Positions 22,988 through 32,807 of a stretch of 64,000 nucleotides of DNA are shown here, piece after piece; positions within the stretch are counted from its first letter, which is position 1, and each line of letters opens with the position of its first letter. The stretch spans positions 35,455,452 through 35,519,451 of the forward strand of contig JAPTYO010000002.1 of the NCBI GenBank assembly GCA_036873135.1, in the 5' to 3' direction. Made by a program: the position numbers and the translations under genes. Source of the DNA: Clarkia xantiana subsp. parviflora. Lineage: Eukaryota > Streptophyta > Magnoliopsida > Myrtales > Onagraceae. The notes under the pieces are model-generated. The model saw only the letters and a list, made by a program, of their open reading frames with translations. It did no database searches and was not told where the DNA came from.

Positions 22988-25063
22988 GACAATAAGGTCC
23001 CACTTAATTCGAGTGGGCGAGATTTGAAACAACTCAAGTGAATGACATGGTAAATGAGAATGGGAACATTTTCATAGTAAATCCAGTGGGATGAATAAAC
23101 CCTACCACACGTAATCACTGTTGCTGTTGAGACGAATCAAGTTGAACCTGATGGTCATATAGCTAAACTAAGAATGACAGAACTACCTAAAATACCCATT
23201 GTTTCCAGTGGGAGTGAACCAACCATACTTGGTTCCAGATCCTAGTTATCAAGGAATGCATCTCTAAAGTAAAACCCCGAGACCAAGAGGTTGCCATAGG
23301 AGAGTTGCAAGTCAAGGTCCTAGCACTGCTCTTGTTCCCAATATAGACAATGCTTCGATAAGAAGCATTGTTCCGAGTGGGAGGATCGTTCCCAGCAGAA
23401 ATGATGCTACGATAAGAAGAATTATTCCGAGTGGGAGAAAAGATCAGACTAATAAAAGGGACTCGCAATGCCTAGACGAGAGTCAAAGGCAAGTAACCTA
23501 TTAAGTAAGGTATAAAACTGTTGACAAGCATTGGAAAGACCTCAAGTGGAGAAATGGAGGAAAATAATAAATGAGAGAGATCGCCTAAATGAAAGCCATT
23601 ATAGACTATAATTGATTTACCTATTAACCACATGAGAGCAAGGATAAGGTGAGCCCTGAAGTAATGCTCACCACTGATGGAAAAAAGGTCGAACAACCCG
23701 ACTTATTGCGAAAGGACTTACCCAATTCACGTAGTGGACTTTGATAAGAGAAACTCACTGACTGTGTGTAAAACCACGGTTAGAGCCATTAATGGTCCTG
23801 GTCGCAAGTCTCGATCCCGAGCTGCACCAAATGGATGTTAGGACCGCATTCCTCCATGAAAACCTAGAGGAAGAGATCTACATGGAGCATCTGGAGGGTT
23901 TCATTACTCCTGGCAACGAACTTAAAGTTTGTAAACTCCAAAGGTCCATCTACGGTCTTAAACAGTCGTCTTGGCAATGGTATCGCAGATTCTACGAGGA
24001 AATCGTAGGAAATGGATTCGTGAATCTTCACGAGGATCCGTGCGTGCACTATAAGACCCCCGGGTCCAAGTATGTCATCTTAACCTTATACGTGGACGAC
24101 ATACTCATTGCTGCAAACGACATGAGTTTCATGAATATGTCAAAGTCCTAGTTAGCATCTGTATGTGAGATGAAAGACATGAGAGAGGCTGCGTATATCT
24201 TAGGAATTAAAATTTCTAGAGATCGGGCTACTAAAAAATTGAGTCTTTCTCAAGAAGCCTATATCAACAAGCTGTTGAAAAGGTTCAAATTACAGGATAC
24301 GAAACCTGTGGATACTCCGGTAGTATTTGGGTGCGCACTGTCAAAATGTGACGTCCCCAAGAACCTGGCAGAGCGCGAACAGATGAAGGGTGCAGAATAT
24401 TTAAGCGTGGTTGGTAGTTTGATGTACGCCATGCAATGCGCCCGTCCGGATATCTGTTATGCCGTGGGCCTAGTAGCACGTTTCCAATCAGATCCTGGCT
24501 ATCAACATTTAAATGCTGTAAAACGAATAATTCGTTATCTGAAAGGTACTGCTGACTATGCTTTGTGCTATGAGGGCGGGAAGTTATAATTGACCGTTTA
24601 CAGTGACGCCGACCATGGTGGCGATCCGGATGATCGTAAGTCCACCACAGGGGGAGTGTTCCTCCTTGCTAAAGCCGCCATTTCATGGACGAGCAAGAAG
24701 CAAACTTGTGTCGCGCTGTCTACGATGGAATCAGAATTCGTAGCTCTCTCTAAGAATGCACAGGAAGCAGTCTGGCTAAAAAGGCTCCTTACTACGCTGC
24801 TTAATGGTGACGTCGAGAGTAAACCTGTGAAGGTGTTCTCTGACAGTCAGGCAGCCATTGCGGCAGTTAAGAATCCGAAGTACCATAGTAGGACCAAACA
24901 CATTGATATGAAATATTTTTATGCTAAATATATGGTAGAAGACAATATAATCACTATGGAATACTTGTCCACTGATAATATGATTGCGGACCCATTAACT
25001 AAACCACTAAGCAGGGAGATATTCGAAAAGAATGTAAAACTGCTTGGATTGTGTAGGGTTTAG
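22988..25063 (+). pseudogene. Copia pol remnant (plus): linker, reverse transcriptase, RNase H
   Basis: Begins within the integrase-RT linker (GTCCCACTTAATTCGAGTGGG at 22997 matches the linker of the element at 60690). RT is recognisable from 23792 (ASLDPELHQMDVRTAFLHENLEEEIY) with an intact YVDD near 24095, then GSLMYAMQCARPDICYAVG. RNase H follows (SDADHGGDPDDRKSTTGG...SKKQTCVALSTMESEF) to 25063. Two in-frame stops, TAG at 24149-24151 and TAA at 24587-24589, break what is otherwise one frame. Integrase, protease and gag are missing at the 5' side. Confidence 0.9.
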
Positions 25064-26201
25064 AAATGACATGGATCTGTGATAGCATTTTGTTATTAGA
25101 AAGTTACATTTTGTAAGTGAAATAATTGCAACAGAGTTTATGAACAATCGACGTCATAATATTTTGAATACATCAGATTTACGGTCTATAAACTAATTCG
25201 TAGGAGGACGCAATCCTCTGCCAAACTATGTCGAATGTGGGCCTTATCTAGTCATACATGTACGGTCGTCTTGTGATGGAGGGAGGCCTCCAACAAAACA
25301 AGACTGGCTAAGAGTCAGGGGGATAAACCTGATTAAGCGAGACGATTATCTAGTTTCTAAGTAACTTGACGTGATCTTCGTCTCGCATATCGCCGTGATG
25401 AACTTCGTTCGTCATTTAACCACATTCTGGGCCAGATGAGAATCTGTGATAGCATGATTGACATATCCCTTTCCTGTCAACCCAAAAAGTTCAGGTATGC
25501 TATCAACACGTGCTTCATATTACACGTTCCACGTTCGACCACTGGGTCACAGCTCGGTTGTGCTAGGAAGGAATCCTCGTGATTCTGGCGGGCCAAACTT
25601 CTTCACCTCGAGCGTGTGATTGATCCTAGGAGCCTTATGAAGAGGCACCCGAAGTATCCTCATGGACTCAGAACTCATACCTAAGGTCAGGCTCAATGCT
25701 CGCTTCCCGGCGTACGAGCGTAGTGCTGAACAAAAAGACCCAATGACCACGTCTTGGAAATCGGTTGGGTTTGACTAAAGGTATGAGCGATGGGGATGGT
25801 CAAGTTCACCTGTAATTCACCGATTCTTGTATTCACTAGGTGGCCGGCCACCAGCCGGATATTAGTTGAAGGTTGTGAATACTTGTACGGATGCCTTGGA
25901 GAAGTGTTCCTATGTGGAAACTAGGCAAATGGAGAATTATCAGTTGACCTAGGATACAACGCGGTACAATATGTAAATGTTGTTTATAACATGTTGATTA
26001 GAGGAAAGGGAATCAACGTTCTGCGCGCGCTACAATACTCCTAACATATGAGTAGCACGATGCTCGTCGTATCCGCCGGTTGCACGGCAAACCTCGTATG
26101 AACTATTCAGAAGAATGGAGCAGATCAAAGGAGAGAAATGTTGATGCAGATTTGGACAACAATACATTAACAGGCACCCTCCCATTCCGGCGAGTGGGAG
26201 C
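25064..26201 (+). other. Copia 3' untranslated region and polypurine tract (plus)
   Basis: Plus-strand counterpart of 16552-17633 and 57544-58624. It contains ACTAATTCGTAGGAGG, GGTCAGGCTCAATG, and TTAGTTGAAGGTTGTGAATA, and ends in the purine tract GGCGAGTGGGAGC (26189-26201) against the LTR. No ORF is conserved between the three copies. Confidence 0.75.
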
Positions 26202-26814
26202 TGTAAGCATATGGTGATGGGCGCCGTAATTGGTAGCCCATAATATGTATAGTTTACCTAATGAACTTGGGTAAATGTCACATTAGGGTAACTGGGCTAG
26301 ACCCAAATCCCAATTGACATGGGAGGCCCAAAATTGGGCCTCCCCAATTACATAGGCCGGCCGAACTAATAGTAAGGGTAAAGTTGACAATGTCCAGTTT
26401 TCTCCTCCTATAAATAAGAGGTGTTAGGGAAATTTTAGGGTTAATCATAATTCCCTCACAAGAGAATTTTAGAGAGAAAAACCCTCCTCCCACACCAAGT
26501 GTTTTGGTCGAACCACACAAGTCACCAAGGGTGTGCCAAATTGCTTTCGAGCAAACTCTCCAGAGATCTGTCCCCGTGCCGATAATCGATCAGATGCTTT
26601 GTTGTGGAGCTGCACCACGTAGGGCTTCTCTAACAAGAATCTCTACGGATCCCGTCCGGAGGATCGTGAACTTCCTCGAGCAAGGATCTTGGACTACGGT
26701 TACTTTTGAGGTATGTGTAAACTTTCCGCTGCGTAATTGATATTACTAGCATATACCATGTTTAAGTTTCCATAATTGATATTACTAGCACATATTACTC
26801 CCCGTAATCTAACA
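26202..26814 (+). mobile_element. Copia 3' LTR (plus), subfamily TGTAAGCATATGG
   Basis: Starts TGTAAGCATATGGTGATGGG after the polypurine tract and ends CCCGTAATCTAACA. A TATA-like CTATAAATAAGAG lies at about 26408. No primer-binding site follows, so this is the 3' LTR of the pol at 22988-25063. Confidence 0.88.
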
Positions 26815-28325
26815 AGCCCTAGGTTAGATCCGGCTAGGTTAATTGAAACCTAGCCCCCCTTAGGTCAAATAACAGTGTCACTAAGTAAATGTCGACACTT
26901 TCTTCAAATGCCGAGGAATATAGTGTCCCTAAGTTTTAGTGACCATTTATGCGGTGCCGTAACACACCCGTTGCGGCAGTTTTGAACAGTGTTGTTATGT
27001 TCTAAGCAGCAGCACTTATCAGAAGTGCCCTTATTATCGACACTTTAGTAAGTGCCACTAAGTTCAGACTAGCAGCACTTACAAAAGTGCCGTTATAATT
27101 TAAAAAAATAAAATATAAATCTCTGTATACATTTATAACAGTAATATGTTGTACATATAATACAAATCATCAACACTACAATATATATATATATAACATT
27201 TGTTGTCCATTTATGAATTCATAGTGACCAAAATAAATCTATACAGTAACAATCATTAGTGATCAAGTTAGACCTTTATACATACAATGACTATATTGCT
27301 TATAAATTATTAAGCATTAGTGCGGGTAGTTTGGTGAAGGAGATTGAGATACTCCATAAGCAAGAGTCCACTCAAATTGACCATTCTGGTGCATAAGAAG
27401 ACAATAAGCATCTTCTAGTGGCTGCAAGAACACAAGTGAAATTGTTTTCAAGGTATGAGCTTAATCAACCTGTGCAACTTGAACTTATTATTTGGTCAAG
27501 TCGGGCACGTAAAGATCATCAGTGGAGTGCCCACAAGGACCTATGCCACCCTACCATATATCCATTCATATAATAAATTAATGCATAGTTCTCAAACAAG
27601 AAACAACCAAAGATCAATTCATAAAAATCGATCACTTACTTCAAATAAGGTATCATTACAATTACCTAGAAAAATGAGGGCAAGATAGCATCTACCGAGC
27701 TCATTTCCGAGTGAGAATCAGAAGCAAGCAACAATCAAATTGAACACATGTAAGGCTTCCAGCCAAGCTAACAAGTTAGCTAGGCATCTAATTAGGGCTT
27801 GAAACTAATTGAATGCAGGCATCTATGAAATCATTCCAAGTAGCAATATTATTACCGTCAACTGCAAATCAGATGATGAGTGAGTAATTCGAAGAAATAT
27901 CAGTCTACGCTAAATCAAGAATTATTTATATTCTCATTTGCTTACATGGTGATGGAAGGGAAGATATTGGAACAGGGCCATGTACTGTGATGCACTGACT
28001 TTCCTAATCAAATTTCCCAAACTAGTCCAAGAGAACCTAAAACATTATATAATGTAGCATTTTGATTCTTTTTTGTCCAAGCCAAGCAATATGAGTGAAG
28101 AAGACACGGGTTATTGTATGTACGTACCTTAAGGGGAGTATAATTCAAAGAAGAATGAAAGACATTGATAATGTATAAGACCATAATTTTCTAATAATAA
28201 GTGGAAATCAGGATTCAGCTCCAAGGATCCTGCTTTCATATAACCACCAAGGATCTTCATTGCGTTTTTTATCATGCTGCAGTGAAGATCTTGAAGAAAA
28301 ATGTAGATCTACCGTACCTGGTCGG
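26815..28325. mobile_element. CACTA-like subterminal region and unrecognised sequence
   Basis: 26870-27110 holds many short direct and inverted copies of words such as GACACTTT, AGTGCC, GCAGCACTT. This is the style of CACTA (En/Spm) subterminal repeats. Similar words recur at 38930-39330, beyond the Tat and hAT insertions, suggesting one split element. 27120-28320 has no recognisable protein; GACCAG/GTACGGTAG on the minus strand at the Tat insertion point would make a good splice donor. The CACTA terminus is not visible; the copia LTR may have replaced it. Confidence 0.4.
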
Positions 28326-29015
28326 TGATGGGTTTCGACATAGCCGTTAGGCCCATTGACGACGAGTAAACGGTGAAATAGGCCCACTGGGCTCCGAAAG
28401 AGGCTTAGAGGACTAATGCGAGGAGTCCCGACAAGGTCGGTCCCGACATATGAGCTATACGCTCCCGATGTTATGCCTTTAAGTAGGCCCCGATGTTATG
28501 CCTTTAAGTAGGCCCCGATGATATGCCTTTGAGTAGGCCCCGATGATATGCCTTTGAGTAGGCCCCGATATTGAATCCCTGAGAATATTGGCCCTGTCCC
28601 GATGACGAGGGGCCCTGAGCGGTGACCAAAGGAGATAACTCTGGAGTCCCCGACATCCGTCGGGACTTACCACCAGAGGACGAGGCCGAGAAACACGCCC
28701 ACTATCAGCGTAGTGGGAAAGTGGCCTGAAAAGACGGAACGTGGGCTACTGGCCGAGATAAACGTAACGTGGCAGTTATCTCAACAGGTAACTGAGGTAA
28801 CCCCTCCCCTATATAAATGAAGGAGTTACCTCGGGATTGATACGTTCATACATTCATATACTGATACTTGCTTGCCTACATCGAGATACTCATTTAAGCA
28901 TCGGAGAGGGATTCTGGGTCACCGCCCGGTCTATCCCCTTCTTGCAGGATTACTTGGAGCAAAGGAGTTCGGACTTCCGTCAAGAACGTACCGGAGTTCC
29001 AACCGTGATCCAACA
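28326..29015 (+). repeat. 5' LTR of the Tat element
   Basis: 690 bp, TGATGG...CCAACA. Holds four tandem copies of a 25-bp unit (CCGATG(T/A)TATGCCTTT(A/G)AGTAGGC type, about 28466-28566), whereas the 3' LTR has three. A TATA-like CTATATAAATGAAGG lies at 28810. By eye it differs from the 3' LTR by 12 substitutions, the 25-bp unit and one single-base indel. Confidence 0.93.
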
Positions 29016-29033
29016 TTGGCGCCGTCTGTGGGA
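29016..29033 (+). promoter_or_regulatory. Primer-binding site of the Tat element
   Basis: TTGGCGCCGTCTGTGGGA directly after the LTR, a form common in plant Ty3/gypsy Tat elements. The minus-strand Tat copy has a decayed version at 43600-43583 (TTGGCGTCGTCCGTGTGA). Confidence 0.85.
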
Positions 29034-29069
29034 ACGTAACGAAAAGCAAAGATAGCTTCTACCCAATCG

Positions 29070-30590
29070 ATGGCTGGCAAGCATAAGAAGAAACAAGGAC
29101 AATCCGGCGGTTCCCGTCATCCTGCTGGAACCCTGAATTCAGAGCTGCCGGAACACAGTGTCGATCGGAATGATCCTCTCCCCGCTGGTTCCCAAACAGG
29201 GGGGCATCATGACAATCGCGAGGATTCCGTTCGAAACTCGTCGGAGGACAGGGAAGAGGTCCCGAGGAGGGACCAGGATGCTCCTACAAAGGTGGATTTG
29301 ACGAAGGCTATGATGGATGCCATGCCGATATTCTTGGAGACTATGGAGGCTCTCCTGGACCGAAGGGAGGCTGCCAAGAAGAAGGAGGAGGAGTTGCCTC
29401 CGCCCCCACCGAGAGAGAATTGGGACGGGCAGGAGGCCCAACCCGAGCACCAGGACAAGGGCAAGGAGCCTGCCCTATCGGAGCAGTTCGTGGTCGATGG
29501 GCCTGGACCGGTGCAACATAGGACCATCCCTCTCAATGACCCTATCACCCCCGACCAAGTGGTGAAGATCGTGAACATCTGTATGGGGGACCAGAAGAAG
29601 ATGATGTCGGAGCTGAGGGATCGATCCACTCATCCCTTTGTTCCCCGATTGGTGAACACCACTGCCCCACCGGGACTGGGTATCCCGACAATCAAGGAGT
29701 ATGATGGCGAGGGAGATCCAGTTCGTCATGTCCAGAAGCATGTCATGGCTTGTCTAGGCAGGGCCCCGAATGACGATATAGTGTGCGTTCTGTTCCCAGG
29801 CACACTTGGTGAGAGGGCCCTGACGTGGTTCTTCAGCCTTCCCCCAGGGTGCATCTCTAGCTGGACCCAGATGCATGATCGCTTCATCCAGCAGTACCAG
29901 GGCCGTCGACGTCTCCTGAAAAGCGCGAGGTCCCTGGCTGAAGTGGTACAGAGGCCCGACGAGTCGCTGGCGCATTACTATCAAAGGTATACTGCCAGCG
30001 TGGCCGAGATTGATGAGGAGTTGTCGGAGGGAGAGACCATCCGCACCTTCATTCGGAACCTGACAGCACCATATGGTTCCGACCTGATGCACAGCGTGGC
30101 TGAGAAGGCTGTGTGGAACATGGAGGCGCTGCAGAAGAGGGTGAAGCAGCAAATCGACGTCCAGGAGTCGAAGATAGCTGCCGGAGACCTCGATCCTCCA
30201 AAATCAAACAAGGGTAAGCAGTCGTTCAAGCCCTCGGACGATCGCAGGAGAAAAGATAAACCCGAGAATAGTCGGGGTCGAGGCCGCTCCGATCGGAGGG
30301 AAGACAAGCCTCTCTCGAAGTCGGACAAGCGGGAGGACCGTTACACTCCTCTCATTTGCTCTATGGGCGCTGTGTTGGCGGTGATGGACCGACAGGGTAT
30401 CACCAGGTACCCCCCGAAGAAGGATGGAGAGTTCATGGGAGCCCGCACCGATCGTTATTTTCGTTTCCATCGCGCCAGCGGTCACGACACTAACCATTGT
30501 CGGGAGCTGAAGAAGGAGATTGAGAAGCTGATCCAGAAGGGGAAGCTCAAGGAATTTGTGGCTGGACAACGGGGCCGATCCCGTTCCTGA
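29070..30590 (+). CDS. Tat gag polyprotein (capsid and nucleocapsid)
   Basis: 506 aa from an ATG 55 bases after the LTR. Residues 1-130 are charged and low in complexity. A retrotransposon gag (capsid) domain spans about 205-330, with PTIKEYDGEGDPVRHVQKH, RALTWFFSLP and SLAHYYQRYTASVAEI. A basic Arg/Lys/Asp-rich stretch lies at about 370-425. A zinc-knuckle-like block RYFRFHRASGHDTNHC starts near residue 462; the first Cys of the usual Y-C-x-F-H is Phe here. The frame ends at TGA (30588-30590) inside an Arg-Ser repeat and continues in the same frame with more Arg-Ser, so the stop looks like a CGA-to-TGA mutation in a longer gag-pro frame. The protein would form the virus-like particle. Confidence 0.9.
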   Translation: MAGKHKKKQGQSGGSRHPAGTLNSELPEHSVDRNDPLPAGSQTGGHHDNREDSVRNSSEDREEVPRRDQDAPTKVDLTKAMMDAMPIFLETMEALLDRREAAKKKEEELPPPPPRENWDGQEAQPEHQDKGKEPALSEQFVVDGPGPVQHRTIPLNDPITPDQVVKIVNICMGDQKKMMSELRDRSTHPFVPRLVNTTAPPGLGIPTIKEYDGEGDPVRHVQKHVMACLGRAPNDDIVCVLFPGTLGERALTWFFSLPPGCISSWTQMHDRFIQQYQGRRRLLKSARSLAEVVQRPDESLAHYYQRYTASVAEIDEELSEGETIRTFIRNLTAPYGSDLMHSVAEKAVWNMEALQKRVKQQIDVQESKIAAGDLDPPKSNKGKQSFKPSDDRRRKDKPENSRGRGRSDRREDKPLSKSDKREDRYTPLICSMGAVLAVMDRQGITRYPPKKDGEFMGARTDRYFRFHRASGHDTNHCRELKKEIEKLIQKGKLKEFVAGQRGRSRS

Positions 30591-30955
30591 TCCCGATCGC
30601 GGTCTCACTCCCGATCCCACGATCGGTCCCCGAAGAAGGATAAGCCCGAGTCTTCCAATGCCCGCAGGGAGAAGCGGGGAACCATTAATGTGATTCATGG
30701 AGGACTTGCTGCAGGAGGAGATACCACGACATCTCGGGAGGTCTATGTTTATCGGATTCCTATCGCTGTGGTGCTGGGCAAGAGGGCCCGAACCTGGACT
30801 CCGAAGCAAGAGATGGTGATTCCCTTCTCAGCGGAGGACCTGATAGGAGTGGAGACCCCGCACGATGACGCTTTGGTCGTGACCCTGAATGTGGATGGGT
30901 ACGAGATGAAGCGAATCTTGATAGATGGAGGGCTAAGCCCGACACGGATCGGATC
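30591..30955 (+). pseudogene. Tat protease remnant, truncated by deletion
   Basis: Same frame as gag. Shows INVIHGGLAAGGDTTTSRE, then SAEDLIGVETPHDDALVVTLNV and RILIDGG, which is the start of the retropepsin active site (usually VDxGSS). The family continues SADIL and then into reverse transcriptase. Here the sequence passes within about 30 bases into the integrase zinc-binding domain. The frame runs on to a stop at 31013 but its last residues are integrase sequence read out of frame. Confidence 0.82.
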
Positions 30956-30964
30956 CTTAGGGAG

Positions 30965-32011
30965 GTGCACGAAGGATACTCAGCTTGTCATGAAGGTGCC
31001 CGATCCATCGTGAGGAAAGTGCTGAACCTGGACTATTACTGGCCGTCGATGAACAAGGAGGCAACGATGCTAGTGCGATCCTGTGACGCTTGCCAGAAGT
31101 ACGCCCCGAATATCGTGGCTCCCGCTGCCGATCTGACGTCCATCAAGAGTGCTTGGCCCTTCGCTCAATGGGGAATCGACTTGGTGGGACCCCTTCCAGT
31201 GGCAAAAGGTCAGTGCCGATATTTAATTGTGGATATTGATTATTTCTCGAAATGGATAGAAGCTAAGGCATTGGCCAAGACAACGGGGAACCATATCCTC
31301 AAATTCCTCCAAACCCATATTGTATCCCAATACGGGATCCTCAAGGTGGTGATCAGTGATAACGGCTCTCCGTTTAACGGGGCCCAGTGGAAGGAGTACT
31401 TGGAGGAACTGAAAATTGAGCATCGGATAGCCTCTGTCCATCATGCTCAAACCGATGGACAAGTGGAGTCAGCCAACAAGATCGTGATGGACGGCCTGAA
31501 GAAAAGGGTCCACGCCTTAAAGGGCAAATGGCTGGACGAGCTGGAAAATGTGCTTTGGGCTGTTAGAACAACACCCAAACGATTGACCGGGGAGACTCCG
31601 TTTGGCCTTGTTTATGGCACGAAGGCAGTTGCTCCCGTCGAAATAGCTGTGGCATCCCATCGGACGAGGTATTATGAACATCTGTCGAATGATGAAATGA
31701 GGCGTCTGGACTTGGACTTGGTCAAAGAGAAGAGGCGGAGTGCCGAGGAGGCCCAGGCTCGGATGCGCTTGGCAACAGCCCGATATTATAATCGACGAGT
31801 CAAGTCTCGACAGTTCTTTGTCGGGGAACTAGTCTGGCGTCGGAACGAATTTACCCTTTTGGATCGGATCAACAAGATGTCACCAAAATGGGAAGGGCCT
31901 TATAAGGTCGTGGGGATGCCAGCTCGAAACGCGTATAAGTTGGAAGACCTCGATGGCAATGTGTTGAAGCATTCTTTTAGTGGCGAACACTTGAAGAAAT
32001 GTCATGCTTGA
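30965..32011 (+). CDS. Tat integrase (detached from pol by deletion)
   Basis: 348 aa. HHCC zinc-binding domain with H2, H9, C40, C43 (MHEGYSACH...SCDACQ). Catalytic core with D72 (WGIDLVGPL), D132 (VISDNGSPF) and E168 (DGQVESANK), spaced D-x35-E as required. The C-terminal part has GELVWRR and WEGPYKV, like the GPY/F module of Ty3 integrases. The catalytic residues are intact and the frame is open. The ATG at 30965 is simply the first Met; the coding sequence probably ran in from upstream pol before the deletion. It is followed within 5 bases by the tandem array. Confidence 0.88.
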   Translation: MHEGYSACHEGARSIVRKVLNLDYYWPSMNKEATMLVRSCDACQKYAPNIVAPAADLTSIKSAWPFAQWGIDLVGPLPVAKGQCRYLIVDIDYFSKWIEAKALAKTTGNHILKFLQTHIVSQYGILKVVISDNGSPFNGAQWKEYLEELKIEHRIASVHHAQTDGQVESANKIVMDGLKKRVHALKGKWLDELENVLWAVRTTPKRLTGETPFGLVYGTKAVAPVEIAVASHRTRYYEHLSNDEMRRLDLDLVKEKRRSAEEAQARMRLATARYYNRRVKSRQFFVGELVWRRNEFTLLDRINKMSPKWEGPYKVVGMPARNAYKLEDLDGNVLKHSFSGEHLKKCHA

Positions 32012-32015
32012 TATT

Positions 32016-32235
32016 AAGTCGCCTTCAGTGGTGCAAGTTGTTTGTTAAGTCGCCTTCAGTGGTGCAAGTTGTTTGTTAAGTCGCCTTCAATGGTGCAAGT
32101 TGTTTAATAAGTCGCCTTCAGTGGTGCAAGTTGGTTGTTAAGTCGCCTTCAGTGGTGCAAGTTGTTTATTAAGTCGCCTTCAGTGGTGCAAGTTGTTTAT
32201 CGAAGTCGCCTTCAGTGGTGCAAGTTGTTTATCGT
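32016..32235. repeat. Tandem array, 31-bp unit, 7 copies
   Basis: Unit AAGTCGCCTTCAGTGGTGCA plus AGTTGTTTGTT. Copies start at 32016, 32047, 32078, 32109, 32140, 32171 and 32203, differing by one or two bases. It lies directly after the integrase stop. Confidence 0.95.
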
Positions 32236-32322
32236 TTTGAGTCGATATAAATAGGTTTTGAGCCATCAATGAATAAAGAGGTTGCTTCCGACCAGATTGT
32301 GCTTAGACTTATCATTCTAAGT

Positions 32323-32660
32323 ATGCTTCAATCGCCTTAAGTGGTGTAGATAAATCGCCTTAAGTGGTGTAGTTAAATCGCCTTAAGTGGTGTGGTTCCG
32401 CCTTGAGTGGCGCGGTTCCGTCTTAAGTGGCGCGGTTTCGCCTTAAGTGGCGCGGTTTCGCCTTAAGTGGCGCGGTTCCGCCTTAAGTGGCGTGATTAAA
32501 TCGCCTTGAGAGGTGTGGATAAATTGCCTTAAGTGGCACGATTAAATCGCCTTAAGTGGTGTGGGTAAGATGTCTTAAGTGACGCGTCGAAATCACTCTA
32601 AGTGTTATGATCGAATCGCCTTAAGTGGCGTGGTTAATTCACCTTAGGTGGTGCAGAGAT
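32323..32660. repeat. Second tandem array, 17-23-bp unit, about 15 copies
   Basis: Core TCGCCTTAAGTGG(T/C)G(T/C)GG with variable spacers. It shares the core CGCCTT-A/C-AGTGG with the 31-bp array, so one probably arose from the other. Copies in the middle (32400-32500) are the most uniform; those at the right end are decayed. Confidence 0.88.
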
Positions 32661-32807
32661 AATCGGAACCAAAATAGATTGATATTATAAAGATCTAAAA
32701 GGTTCACGACAAAAGAAGGAAATTACAAGGATTCGAAAATAAAGCGATTAAGCTTGATCCTTGGCAGCGTCGAGGGGAGCAGGGTCCACGAGGTCTGTAG
32801 CAGAAGG

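Noticed and set aside
25064..26201. Envelope-like ORF after RNase H
   Set aside because: Short frames are not shared by the other two copies and show no signal peptide or membrane segment.
29139..30328. Minus-strand frames inside gag
   Set aside because: Mirror frames of a GC-rich gag; no homology and no start context.
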